A stretch of DNA of 11,690 nucleotides from JACQHM01 sp964535215 (GTDB lineage Bacteria; Methylomirabilota; Methylomirabilia; Methylomirabilales; JACQHM01). The translations under genes and the position numbers were made by a program. The notes below the pieces were generated by a model. It worked only from the letters and a program-made list of their open reading frames with translations, ran no database searches and had not been told where the DNA came from. Below, piece by piece: positions 5,388 through 11,690 of this stretch. Position 1 is the stretch's first letter; every line of letters begins with the position of its first letter. The stretch spans positions 1 through 11,690 of the forward strand of contig CAZHST010000073.1 in the NCBI GenBank assembly GCA_964535215.1, read 5' to 3'.

Positions 5388-6845
5388 TCATGCCAGTCCA
5401 AACTTCCGTAACGTCTTCTCCCCTGGCGGCTTGGTCCTCAGGCTGACAATAACGGCTACCAGAAAGTTGCCCACGAGCCCCCAGAACCCGGCGAAGATCC
5501 CTAAGGGGTGCTTCCACGCCGGGACGAAAAGGAACAGGGCGGCCAGGAGCTCGCCCACGATCAGTCCCGACAGGATGCCGGCCCTGGTGGCCCTCTTCCA
5601 GAAGAGGCCCAGGATGACCCCGGGAAAGAACTGGGTGATGCCACTGTAGCCCACCAGCAGGAGGTAGACCAGGAGGGCCGGGGCAAAGAAGGCAAAGAGG
5701 ACCGAGATCGCCAGGACCACGATGGTCAAACGCTGGATGACCCGGGCCACGTGCCTCTCAGGAGCCCTCGGGTTGATCCAGCGCTGGTAGATGTTTCGGC
5801 CGAGGAGCCCGGCCGGGCACAGGGTCAGGGTATCGGCGGTGGACATGGCCGCCGCCAGACCACCGGCCCCAACCAACCCTAAGAACCAGGGCGGGGTCGC
5901 CTTCTTCACGACCTCCAGGACCGCCAGGTCCGTCTCCTCCAAGTCAGGCACCGCCAGGATCGCGGCAAACCCCAAAGTTGCCGTGATGGCCATGAGGAAG
6001 GTGTAAACGGGGGCGAAGATGGCGGTGATCCGGATCCGATGCTCGTCCCGGGCCGCGTACGTGTTCTGGAAGAGATGCGGCCACATCCAGAACCCGAGGC
6101 CGCTCATCAAGGTGGTGGAGGTGTACCAGGCATACCCCAGATCCCCTTTGGCCCCCGGCAGGGTCAGGTGCTGAGGCGAAGTTTCCGCGAGCTGTCGAAA
6201 CATCTGGCCGATCCCCCCGAACAAGGACGGGATGACGTACAAAAGGGCCACGACGGCCATCCCCAGCATGACAAGGGCCTGGACGACATTCGTCCAGGCG
6301 ACGCCCCGAAGCCCACTCGTGTAGACGTAGAGGCCGGCGATGAAGAAAGCCAGAAGGATCCCCCATTCCTTGGGCATGAGGCCGAAGCTGGCCGCGTTGA
6401 AGATCAACCCCCCCGCCGTGATCTGGAGCTGGAGGTACGGGATGATGTACAGGAACCCGAAGATGGTCACGAACAGGCCGAGGACCGGGCTCTCGTACCG
6501 ATCCTCGAAGAAGTCCGGCTGGGTGACGTAGCCTTGCTCCCGGCCGACCCGCCAGATCCTCGGTCCGATGAAGAAGAACACGATATAGGCAATGGCCGTA
6601 TAGGCCAGCGAGTAGAAGATCGGAGCCCCGAACCGAAAGGCCCAACCCCCGGCCCCCAGAAAGGCGAAGCCGCTGTAGATATCCCCGACCATCAAAAAAT
6701 AGAGGAGGAAGAGGCCGAAGGCCCGTCCCCCGACCAGGTATTCGGAGATGCTGAAGGTCCCCTTTAACCTGGCCGCCACCCCGACCACCAACACGACCGC
6801 CAGGTACAGGAAGATCATGGACAGCGCCTGGGCTGCGGGCGACAC
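5388..6845 (-). CDS. Sodium:solute symporter (SSS / SLC5 family)
   Basis: A 485-residue polytopic inner-membrane protein with about 13 hydrophobic spans, the normal size for Na+-coupled symporters of this family. Family marks: EYLVGGR near residue 40, GDIYSGFAFLG (54-64) in the first broken helix, YTSGLRGVAWTNVVQ (175-189), WPHLFQNTYAARD (255-267), and GLAAAMSTADT (329-339), whose Ser-Thr is the expected Na2 site. The GTG at 6845 is chosen because GGAGGGGAG precedes it and it starts just after the DUF3311 stop; the frame upstream to 6920 is Ser/Gly-rich shadow. Pairing with DUF3311 is a known arrangement for carboxylate and amino-acid type transporters such as MctP. The substrate is not readable here. 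The upstream M20 hydrolase suggests an amino acid or small carboxylate. Confidence 0.92.
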   Translation of the reverse strand: MSPAAQALSMIFLYLAVVLVVGVAARLKGTFSISEYLVGGRAFGLFLLYFLMVGDIYSGFAFLGAGGWAFRFGAPIFYSLAYTAIAYIVFFFIGPRIWRVGREQGYVTQPDFFEDRYESPVLGLFVTIFGFLYIIPYLQLQITAGGLIFNAASFGLMPKEWGILLAFFIAGLYVYTSGLRGVAWTNVVQALVMLGMAVVALLYVIPSLFGGIGQMFRQLAETSPQHLTLPGAKGDLGYAWYTSTTLMSGLGFWMWPHLFQNTYAARDEHRIRITAIFAPVYTFLMAITATLGFAAILAVPDLEETDLAVLEVVKKATPPWFLGLVGAGGLAAAMSTADTLTLCPAGLLGRNIYQRWINPRAPERHVARVIQRLTIVVLAISVLFAFFAPALLVYLLLVGYSGITQFFPGVILGLFWKRATRAGILSGLIVGELLAALFLFVPAWKHPLGIFAGFWGLVGNFLVAVIVSLRTKPPGEKTLRKFGLA

Positions 6846-6855
6846 CGCTCCCCTC

Positions 6856-7053
6856 CTAGATCCTGAGGACCCAGTGACAGAAAGCGAGGACCCCGATGGT
6901 GAGGAGGACCCAGAGGACATGCCAGAACAGGAAGAAGGGCATCCCCAGGACCATCGGCTCGATCCGGTTAACGAGGGCTGTCACCGGCCAGGTGAAGGCA
7001 AGCACACAGATGAGAGCCAGAATAAGGCCACGGGTCATCTTCGTTTCCACCAT
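6856..7053 (-). CDS. DUF3311-family small membrane protein, symporter partner
   Basis: Sixty-five residues with two membrane spans: GLILALICVLAFTWPVTALV near the N-terminus and FFLFWHVLWVLLTIGVLAFCHW near the C-terminus. The GMPFFLFWHVLWVLL stretch is the pattern typical of DUF3311, a family that almost always precedes an SSS symporter gene. Its stop codon is 10 nt before the symporter GTG. By analogy with other short subunits of Na+ symporters it may help assembly or stability, but its role is not established. The ATG at 7053 overlaps an AAAGG site; the ATG at residue 6 is a possible alternative start. It begins 14 nt after the M20 peptidase stop. Confidence 0.85.
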   Translation of the reverse strand: MVETKMTRGLILALICVLAFTWPVTALVNRIEPMVLGMPFFLFWHVLWVLLTIGVLAFCHWVLRI

Positions 7054-7067
7054 CCTTTCCCCCCTGA

Positions 7068-8483
7068 CTACTCCATAGCAACTTTCCGGATAACCTCATA
7101 GAGCATCCGGGTGCCGAACTTCACGTTCTCCACCGAGACCCGCTCGTCGTTTCCATGGATCAAAGCCAGATCCCTGTCCGTCAGCTTCATGGGCCAGAAG
7201 CTATAACAGTGCATCCCCTTCTCCCGGAAGAAATGGCAGTCGGTGAACCCCATCAAAAGGGGTGTCGTCACCACGGCGTCTGAATCATGGCTTCTGGCCA
7301 CCTCCGTAAGGGCGCGGAAGAGCTCGGTATCGGTAGGGGAGGAGGTGGGAGGGAAGGAGAGGAGGGTCTCGATCCTGATGGCGTCATCGTTGATGACCCT
7401 TCGCAGCTCCGCCAGGAAGGCCTCCGGATCCTCCCCCGGAAGAAGCCTGGTGTCAACCTGGGCCGAGGCCTGAGGAGGGATAACGTTCACCTTGTTCGAA
7501 CCTTCAAGCATGGTGATGGAGATGGTGTTCCGGACCGTGGCATTCGCCCTCAGATCCCTGGTGAACTCGGCGGCAAAGGTGGGGTCCTGGAGGGCCCTTC
7601 TCAGATCCTTCAGGCGTTCCCGCCTCGGGGAGGGCTCCAGGTCGGCGAGGTCGGCATAGAACCGCTGGACATCCGGAACCACCTTCAGCGGGGTCTGATA
7701 GCTCATGAGCCGGTAGAGCGCGGCGATCAGCCTGTTCACGGCGGAGTCAGGTCTGGGCATGGATCCGTGACCGGGGGTGCCCGTTGCCGTCAGCTTGAGC
7801 CAGAAAGGGGTCTTCTCGGAGACGGTCACCCCATAGTACCAGACCTTCCCCTCCCTCAGGGCGATCCACCCCCCCTCGTTCAGGACGAACTCGGCGTCCT
7901 TGATTAGGTCGAAGTGCTCCCTCACCATATAGCCGGCGCCGTACGTGCCCCCGGCCTCCTCATCGGCCGTCCCCAGGAAGATGACATCCCGCTTCAAGGG
8001 GATCCCCTGGCGCTTCAAGAGCAGCATGGCCATCAGCTCCTGGATCCCCATCCCCTTATCATCCAGGGCCCCCCGGCCCCAGACGTAGCCGTCCTTGACC
8101 ACCCCTCCGAAGGGGTCCACGCTCCAGAACCTTCGATCCGCCGGAACCACGTCTAGGTGATGGAGCAGGATGATGGGCCGTTTCGAGCCGTCCCCCTTTA
8201 AACGGGCATAGATGTTGCCCCGCCCGGGGGCCGATTCAACGACCCGGCTCTCGATCCCCTCCCGGTCAAAGATGGCCTTGAAGAACCGGGCTGCCTGGAT
8301 CTCGTTCCCCGGCGGGTTGCTGGTATCAAGCTGGAGGTATCGGCTTAAATAGGAGACGGCCTCCTCCCCCAGGGTCTCCCAGTCCAGGGCCTCGCCCCTG
8401 GCGGCCCCTGGCGAGAGGGCGAGGGATCCCATGAGGACAAACATCACCAGGCTCCTCGTGCGGTGGAGAAACGGTCTGGGCAT
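7068..8483 (-). CDS. Exported M20-family metallopeptidase / amidohydrolase
   Basis: A signal peptide (HRTRSLVMFVLMGSLALSPGAARG, about residues 7-30) puts this 471-residue zinc hydrolase outside the cytoplasm. M20 dizinc-site residues are all visible: His109 and Asp111 in LLHHLDVV, bridging Asp141 in GRGALDDKG, catalytic Glu175 and ligand Glu176 in TADEEAGG, Glu203 in LNEGGW, and the C-terminal His in LIHGNDERVS. The lid domain carries GTPGHGSMPRP (235-245). LNEGGW and HGNDERVS recall the carboxypeptidase S/PM20D1/aminoacylase-like branch, so N-acyl amino acids or dipeptides are likely substrates. The start at 8483 has AAAGGAGG four bases upstream; an ATG at 8519 makes an ATGA overlap with the hydrolase stop and would add 12 residues. 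It is upstream of a transporter pair, which suggests product uptake. Confidence 0.9.
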   Translation of the reverse strand: MPRPFLHRTRSLVMFVLMGSLALSPGAARGEALDWETLGEEAVSYLSRYLQLDTSNPPGNEIQAARFFKAIFDREGIESRVVESAPGRGNIYARLKGDGSKRPIILLHHLDVVPADRRFWSVDPFGGVVKDGYVWGRGALDDKGMGIQELMAMLLLKRQGIPLKRDVIFLGTADEEAGGTYGAGYMVREHFDLIKDAEFVLNEGGWIALREGKVWYYGVTVSEKTPFWLKLTATGTPGHGSMPRPDSAVNRLIAALYRLMSYQTPLKVVPDVQRFYADLADLEPSPRRERLKDLRRALQDPTFAAEFTRDLRANATVRNTISITMLEGSNKVNVIPPQASAQVDTRLLPGEDPEAFLAELRRVINDDAIRIETLLSFPPTSSPTDTELFRALTEVARSHDSDAVVTTPLLMGFTDCHFFREKGMHCYSFWPMKLTDRDLALIHGNDERVSVENVKFGTRMLYEVIRKVAME

Positions 8484-8515
8484 GGAACCTCCTTTCTCAC
8501 CTCTGGAGAAAAGGA

Positions 8516-9283
8516 TCATGGAATCTGCTGGAGGAACGCGTCCAGGGCCCGATTCATTTCCTCTGGACGCTCGATCATCACCATGTGCCCGGCCCCTGGG
8601 ACGAGGAGCAGTCTCGAACCCCGGATCTTTTGATGGAGGTATTCAGCATACTTGACCGGGGTGAGCCGATCCTCGGCCCCGCAGAGGATCAAGGTGGGGA
8701 GACGGATCTTCTCCACCTCGTCCATGAGATCGAAGGCGTTGCAGGCCAGAAAATCCCCTTCCACCACCGCGGGGGAGGCCTCGAGCCACTTGGCCTCCCC
8801 CTGTCGGATCAGCTCCGGGGGAGCATTTTCCGCATAGGCCCACCCCACCAGGAGGTGGGCCGCCTCGTTTCGATCCCCTCGCAAGGCCTCGAAGACCCTG
8901 GGATGGACCTTGAGTCTGGCCCCTGTCCCCACCAGGACCAGGGCCGCAAGACGGGTCGGATAGAGCAGGGCGAAACTTAAGGCGATGGCCCCACCCATTG
9001 AATGCCCGACTAAAACCGCCTGCCGGAGGCCAAGGGCATCCAGGAATTCCTTGACGAAGTCCCGGTAGGCCTCGATGCTTCGGAAACCATCCCCTTCGGA
9101 GCGGCCGTGGCCTGGCAGATCAACGGCCAGGGCCGGATACCGACCGGAGAGGCCCCGAAGTTGATTGAGCCAGTTCTCGTGGGTCCCGCCGGCTCCGTGG
9201 ACGAAGAGGAGGGGAGCATCCCCCTCGACACCGACATCCCCCACGTAATGGATCTTCTTCCCCAAGACTTGGACAAAGGGCAT
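8516..9283 (-). CDS. Alpha/beta-hydrolase fold protein
   Basis: A 255-residue single-domain hydrolase with a complete catalytic triad: Ser95 in the elbow GHSMGG, Asp205 in GAEDRLTP, and His233 in PGAGHM. The oxyanion-hole motif is FVHGAGG (27-33), and DLPGHGRSEG (55-64) is typical of esterase, lactonase, C-C hydrolase and related members. No signal peptide is seen, so it is cytoplasmic. Motifs alone cannot separate carboxylesterase from other activities. It starts 9 nt after plsY's stop with a GGGGGA site and ends over the upstream ATG of the M20 gene, so it is part of the same transcript. Position next to phospholipid genes could hint at a lipid ester substrate, but this is weak inference. 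Confidence 0.88.
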   Translation of the reverse strand: MPFVQVLGKKIHYVGDVGVEGDAPLLFVHGAGGTHENWLNQLRGLSGRYPALAVDLPGHGRSEGDGFRSIEAYRDFVKEFLDALGLRQAVLVGHSMGGAIALSFALLYPTRLAALVLVGTGARLKVHPRVFEALRGDRNEAAHLLVGWAYAENAPPELIRQGEAKWLEASPAVVEGDFLACNAFDLMDEVEKIRLPTLILCGAEDRLTPVKYAEYLHQKIRGSRLLLVPGAGHMVMIERPEEMNRALDAFLQQIP

Positions 9284-9292
9284 CGCATCCCC

Positions 9293-9886
9293 CTATCGGA
9301 CCCGCTCGCCAACCTTCCGCTCCGTCCCCTGGAGGAGCCGTTGGATGTTCTCCCGGTGGGTGAAGACGATGAGAAGGGCCAGGATGCTCACGAAGAGGAA
9401 GCGGGGCGAGAGGCCAGAAGTGAAGAAGACCAGGAGCAGGATGACGGCGGCCGAGACCAGGGCCCCTAACGAGGTATAACGGGAGAGGAGAACCACCAGG
9501 AGCCAGACGACGGCCCCGATCAGGGCCAGGACGGGGAAAAGCCCCAGGAGGACGCCGAAGCTGGTCGCCACCCCCTTCCCCCCTGAGAAGCGGAGGAAGA
9601 TAGACCAGTTGTGCCCGGCGATGGCCGCAAGGCCGGTCAAGAGGAGCAAGGGCTCTGACACCCTCAGGGAGGTGGCGGCGAAGACGGGCAGGAAGCCCTT
9701 GAGCGTATCCCCCACGAGGGTCAGGGCAGCGGCGGTCTTCCCAACAGTCCTCAGGACATTGGCCGTCCCGATGTTCCCACTCCCGTACCTCCGCACATCC
9801 ACCCCCCCCAGGACCTTGGAGAGGATCAGACCGAAAGGGATGGAGCCTGAGAGGTACGCAACGGCTACCAGGAACCATTCCGCCAT
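9293..9886 (-). CDS. plsY: Glycerol-3-phosphate acyltransferase PlsY (acyl-phosphate dependent)
   Basis: Transfers the acyl group from acyl-phosphate (made by PlsX) to glycerol-3-phosphate, giving lysophosphatidic acid, the first step of phospholipid synthesis at the inner membrane. The 197-residue protein has about five membrane spans and the three PlsY motifs: GSGNIGTANVLRT (35-47), GHNWSIFLRFSGGKGVAT (91-108), and THRENIQRLLQGTERK (176-191). The ATG at 9886 follows GGGAG, 9 nt after the pgsA stop. The combination with pgsA makes a phospholipid pair; no plsX is in this window. Identification is firm. Confidence 0.95.
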   Translation of the reverse strand: MAEWFLVAVAYLSGSIPFGLILSKVLGGVDVRRYGSGNIGTANVLRTVGKTAAALTLVGDTLKGFLPVFAATSLRVSEPLLLLTGLAAIAGHNWSIFLRFSGGKGVATSFGVLLGLFPVLALIGAVVWLLVVLLSRYTSLGALVSAAVILLLVFFTSGLSPRFLFVSILALLIVFTHRENIQRLLQGTERKVGERVR

Positions 9887-9895
9887 CAGTCTCCC

Positions 9896-10450
9896 TCAAG
9901 ATCTTACCGCCATCTTCCAGAATTTCAGGAAATACTCGACCCCTGACCAGACGGTGACCAGCAGGGCCAACCAGAGAAGCGTGAGGCCAACGGCGTGAAA
10001 GTCAATGGAGAAGTACGGGTCGTGGAGAAGGAGAGGAATCAGGGCCAGATCCTGAAGGGTGGTCTTCAGCTTGCCGAGCCGGCTGGCCTGGATGACGATC
10101 CCCTGCCGGGAGGCGGCCTCCCGGAGGGCCATGACCGCCATCTCCCGCCAGACGATCACCACCACCATCCAGGCCGGAAGCCTCTTCAAGGCCACGAGCA
10201 TGATCAAGGGGGCAAGGATCAGGAGCTTATCGGCCAGCGTATCGAGCAGCTTCCCGACGGAGGTGACCAGCTGATACCGTCTGGCGATGTAGCCATCGAG
10301 GAAATCGGTCAAACACGCGAAGGAGAAGAGGAGGGCGGCGAGAAGGTTCGTGGTCCTCTCGGGGAAGAACAGGAGGAAGACGAGCAGCGGTATGGCCACG
10401 ATCCGGGCGGCCGAGAGAAGGTTCGGGACGCTCCAGACCCACCGCCGCAT
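9896..10450 (-). CDS. pgsA: CDP-diacylglycerol--glycerol-3-phosphate 3-phosphatidyltransferase
   Basis: Makes phosphatidylglycerol phosphate, the committed step to phosphatidylglycerol and cardiolipin. The CDP-alcohol phosphatidyltransferase signature is complete: Asp49, Asp52-Gly53, Ala56-Arg57, Gly66, Asp70 and Asp74 (in DFLDGYIARR and GKLLDTLAD). The 184-residue length and multiple spans are normal. The N-terminus MRRWVWSVPNLLSAARI gives the expected PNLLS-x-x-R motif immediately after the start, so I prefer the ATG at 10450 (GGTGGGGG upstream) over a GTG at 10489, which would add 13 residues. PgsA and phosphatidylserine or cardiolipin synthases of the same superfamily look alike; the size and the plsY neighbour favour PgsA. 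It follows the SDR gene after a 66-bp gap that carries the rest of a palindromic repeat. Confidence 0.92.
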   Translation of the reverse strand: MRRWVWSVPNLLSAARIVAIPLLVFLLFFPERTTNLLAALLFSFACLTDFLDGYIARRYQLVTSVGKLLDTLADKLLILAPLIMLVALKRLPAWMVVVIVWREMAVMALREAASRQGIVIQASRLGKLKTTLQDLALIPLLLHDPYFSIDFHAVGLTLLWLALLVTVWSGVEYFLKFWKMAVRS

Positions 10451-10511
10451 GGAGGCCCCCACCGGGATGATCCATCGTAGTGTTCCCACAGCTCCCCCGA
10501 TAAAATCAGCC

Positions 10512-10557
10512 CCCCTCTACCCTCCTCCTTGAAGGGGGAGGGGACGGGTGGGGGTGA
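10512..10557. repeat. Palindromic interspersed (REP-like) repeat at gene end
   Basis: A C-rich then G-rich palindrome (about CCCTCCTCCTT / GAAGGGGGAGGGG) followed by GGGTGGGGGTGA has the look of the TTGAAGGGGGAGGG-type dispersed repeat found between genes in many GC-rich bacteria. It straddles the stop codon (10519-10517) of the SDR gene, so the last dozen codons of that gene lie in the repeat. It might form an RNA hairpin that stabilises the upstream message or lowers read-through into pgsA; there is no T-run, so it is not a standard terminator. Confidence 0.6.
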
Positions 10558-11524
10558 CGTGCCCAGCCTCCACATACCATCGGATCGTACGGGCGATGGC
10601 CTCCCCCGGAGGGGTGAAGGCGAGCCCTAACTCCCGCACCGCCTTGCTGCTCTCATACCGGTGACCGTGCAGCATCGTCCTCACCTGCTCGAGACAAAGC
10701 TTTGGAGCCCGTCCGAAGAGCCTGGCGAAGGCCTCCGCACCGGCCCCTAAGGCCAAGGCCAGGGGGGCCGGGAGCCGCCGGGGAATCTGATCGAGCCCTG
10801 TGCATTCGGCGACGATGGCCAGGGCCTCTTGAACCGGGAGGGTGGCGCCGCTCACGAGGTACCGTTCCCCAACCCTCCCCCGCTCCTCCGCCCGAACATG
10901 GGCCTCGACGCAATCGTCAATGTAGACGAAGCTGACATAGGTCCCGAAAATCACCGGGAGTCGGCCGTTCAGATAGTCCAGGATGAGCCGCGCCGTGCCA
11001 TGGAGCCGCCCCGGTCCCTGGACCGAGGAAGGGCTCACCACGACCACCGGCAACCCCTGACGGGCGAAGGAGAACGCCACCTGCTCGGCTTGGTACTTCG
11101 AGCGCTCGTAATGGGAGAGAAAAAAGCCTCGATGGGGCGTCTCCTCGTGGGCGATGACCCCCTTCGGTTCCCCGATGGCCGCCGCCGAACTCGTGTAGAT
11201 CACCCGGCTGACCCCCTGCTTCAAAGCCGCATGGAGGACGTTCCTGGTCCCTTCAACATTGATCCGGTAAAGGGGCGAGGGGTCCCGCAGGCAGAAGCGG
11301 TTTAAGCCCGCCACATGGTACACCACACGGCACCCTTCCATAGCCCTGGCCAAAGCCTCCTGATCCAGGAGGTCCCCCATGACCGGGGTCGCGCCTTGGG
11401 CCTGAAGACGATGGGCATCCTCCGGGCGGCGGACAAGGGCAACCACCTCCCTTCCTAAAGCCAGAAGCCGCTTTAAGAGGGCATTCCCGATGAAGCCGGT
11501 CCCCCCCGTGAGAAACGTCCGCAT
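10517..11524 (-). CDS. Extended short-chain dehydrogenase / NAD-dependent epimerase-dehydratase
   Basis: The 335-residue protein is an extended SDR. It has the nucleotide-binding GGTGFIG (7-13), the DLLD acidic loop (51-54), the YTSSAAAIG block with the active-site Ser (110-118), and the catalytic YERSK with Tyr139 and Lys143. VYIDDCVEAHV (200-210) is also typical. Overall layout, including INVEGTRNVLHAALKQGVSRVIYTSS, resembles hopanoid-associated HpnA and dihydroflavonol-4-reductase-like enzymes, but no hopanoid gene is in view, so the substrate is unknown. Basic VRRPED (31-36) after the second strand may favour NADP. The C-terminal tail TPTRPLPLQGGG is encoded by the palindromic repeat and is probably not functional. 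The ATG at 11524 lacks a strong Shine-Dalgarno and lies only seven bases from a -10 box. It is first gene of the long minus-strand run. Confidence 0.88.
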   Translation of the reverse strand: MRTFLTGGTGFIGNALLKRLLALGREVVALVRRPEDAHRLQAQGATPVMGDLLDQEALARAMEGCRVVYHVAGLNRFCLRDPSPLYRINVEGTRNVLHAALKQGVSRVIYTSSAAAIGEPKGVIAHEETPHRGFFLSHYERSKYQAEQVAFSFARQGLPVVVVSPSSVQGPGRLHGTARLILDYLNGRLPVIFGTYVSFVYIDDCVEAHVRAEERGRVGERYLVSGATLPVQEALAIVAECTGLDQIPRRLPAPLALALGAGAEAFARLFGRAPKLCLEQVRTMLHGHRYESSKAVRELGLAFTPPGEAIARTIRWYVEAGHVTPTRPLPLQGGG

Positions 11525-11531
11525 ACCCTAA

Positions 11532-11560
11532 ATTGTACTGGAATCCCCTCCCGAAGGCAA
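11532..11560 (-). promoter_or_regulatory. Sigma70-like promoter giving a near-leaderless SDR message
   Basis: On the minus strand TTGCCT (11560-11555) and TACAAT (11537-11532) are separated by exactly 17 bases. The predicted start point, about 7 nt after the -10, coincides with the ATG at 11524, and only a weak AGGG lies before that ATG. It follows directly on a terminator, as expected for the head of a new transcription unit that would cover the SDR, pgsA, plsY and downstream genes. Confidence 0.55.
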
Positions 11561-11613
11561 AAAGAAAAAGGGAACCTGATCCGGAAGACAGGCTTCCGTT
11601 CTTTCAGGCTCCC
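11561..11613 (-). terminator. Strong intrinsic terminator, minus strand
   Basis: On the minus strand a long hairpin (11613-11570) has an outer stem GGGAGCCTGA/TCAGGTTCCC with one mismatch and an inner perfect stem CGGAAG/CTTCCG. It is followed directly by TTTTTCTTTTT, running to about 11559 where it touches the -35 hexamer. It lies about 19 nt after the stop codon of the upstream partial gene, so it ends that gene's transcript. Confidence 0.85.
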
Positions 11614-11631
11614 TAAGAAAGGAAGAAACAG

Positions 11632-11690
11632 CTAAGGGGAGAGGGGCTTGACCAGATCGTTGGGGGAGAAGCCCTTCCCCTCCGTGATGA
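11632..11690 (-). CDS. C-terminal end of an unidentified gene (partial)
   Basis: The last 18 codons before a TAG (11634-11632) read ITEGKGFSPNDLVKPLSP and look like coding sequence: the residue mix is protein-like and the stop is followed by a strong terminator in the right orientation. The rest lies beyond the right edge. No family can be named from so short a tail. Confidence 0.5.
   Translation of the reverse strand, partial: ITEGKGFSPNDLVKPLSP

Noticed and set aside
6846..6920. 25-residue upstream extension of the symporter
   Set aside because: Ser/Gly-rich translation of the DUF3311 gene's end; the GTG at 6845 has a proper ribosome-binding site and follows the DUF3311 stop.
1..11690. 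CRISPR array, tRNA, rRNA, insertion sequence or prophage genes
   Set aside because: No regularly spaced direct repeats, no tRNA-like folds or rRNA motifs, and no transposase, integrase or phage-type protein found on either strand.

Overview
The window comes from a GC-rich bacterium with an outer membrane. It carries four lipoprotein-type signal peptides, one of them on a TraT-family outer-membrane lipoprotein, plus bacterial phospholipid-synthesis genes. Gene density is high and every convincing gene lies on the minus strand, so the natural reading direction is from base 11690 down to 1. Selenocysteine use, a class II fumarase and a Na+/solute symporter would fit anaerobic or respiratory environmental lineages such as Methylomirabilota or Desulfobacterota, but that assignment is a guess. 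There are no rRNA, tRNA, CRISPR or transposase genes.

Reading along the minus strand: (1) 11690-11632 is the C-terminal end of an unidentified gene, closed by a strong intrinsic terminator (11613-11561). (2) A sigma70-like promoter at 11560-11532 sits so close to the next start codon that the message should be almost leaderless. It begins a long, tightly packed run: an extended short-chain dehydrogenase/epimerase with a repeat-derived C-terminus, pgsA and plsY (phospholipid synthesis), an alpha/beta hydrolase, an exported M20 metallopeptidase, a DUF3311 small membrane protein with its SSS-family Na+ symporter partner, an OsmC-family protein, a TenA-type thiaminase II, and an exported protein of unknown function. 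(3) After a 68-bp gap comes a second packed group: a coiled-coil lipoprotein, a 47-residue very basic small protein that starts on a GTGA overlap, fumC, and another lipoprotein. (4) From about 1110 to 375 the DNA is gene-poor. It holds a terminator, a tandem 7-mer, some hairpins and a few doubtful tiny ORFs. (5) The window ends inside a traT homologue.

The most important observation is in the OsmC gene (5371-4904). An in-frame TGA occupies exactly the position of the family's conserved peroxidatic cysteine (residue 65, in SVAG-U-LTGTL). The frame stays open and family-like for 90 more residues, the second conserved cysteine (Cys133) is intact, and a GC-rich hairpin with a G in its apical loop starts 20 nt downstream of the TGA, as expected of a bacterial SECIS element. 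This is best read as a selenoprotein, a Sec-containing OsmC-type peroxidase, which automatic annotation would split or truncate.

Functionally, the middle of the run looks like an uptake and hydrolysis module: a periplasmic M20 peptidase or amidase with a Na+ symporter, followed by the redox protein and thiamin-pyrimidine salvage. It is preceded by membrane-lipid genes. The substrates cannot be read from the sequence.
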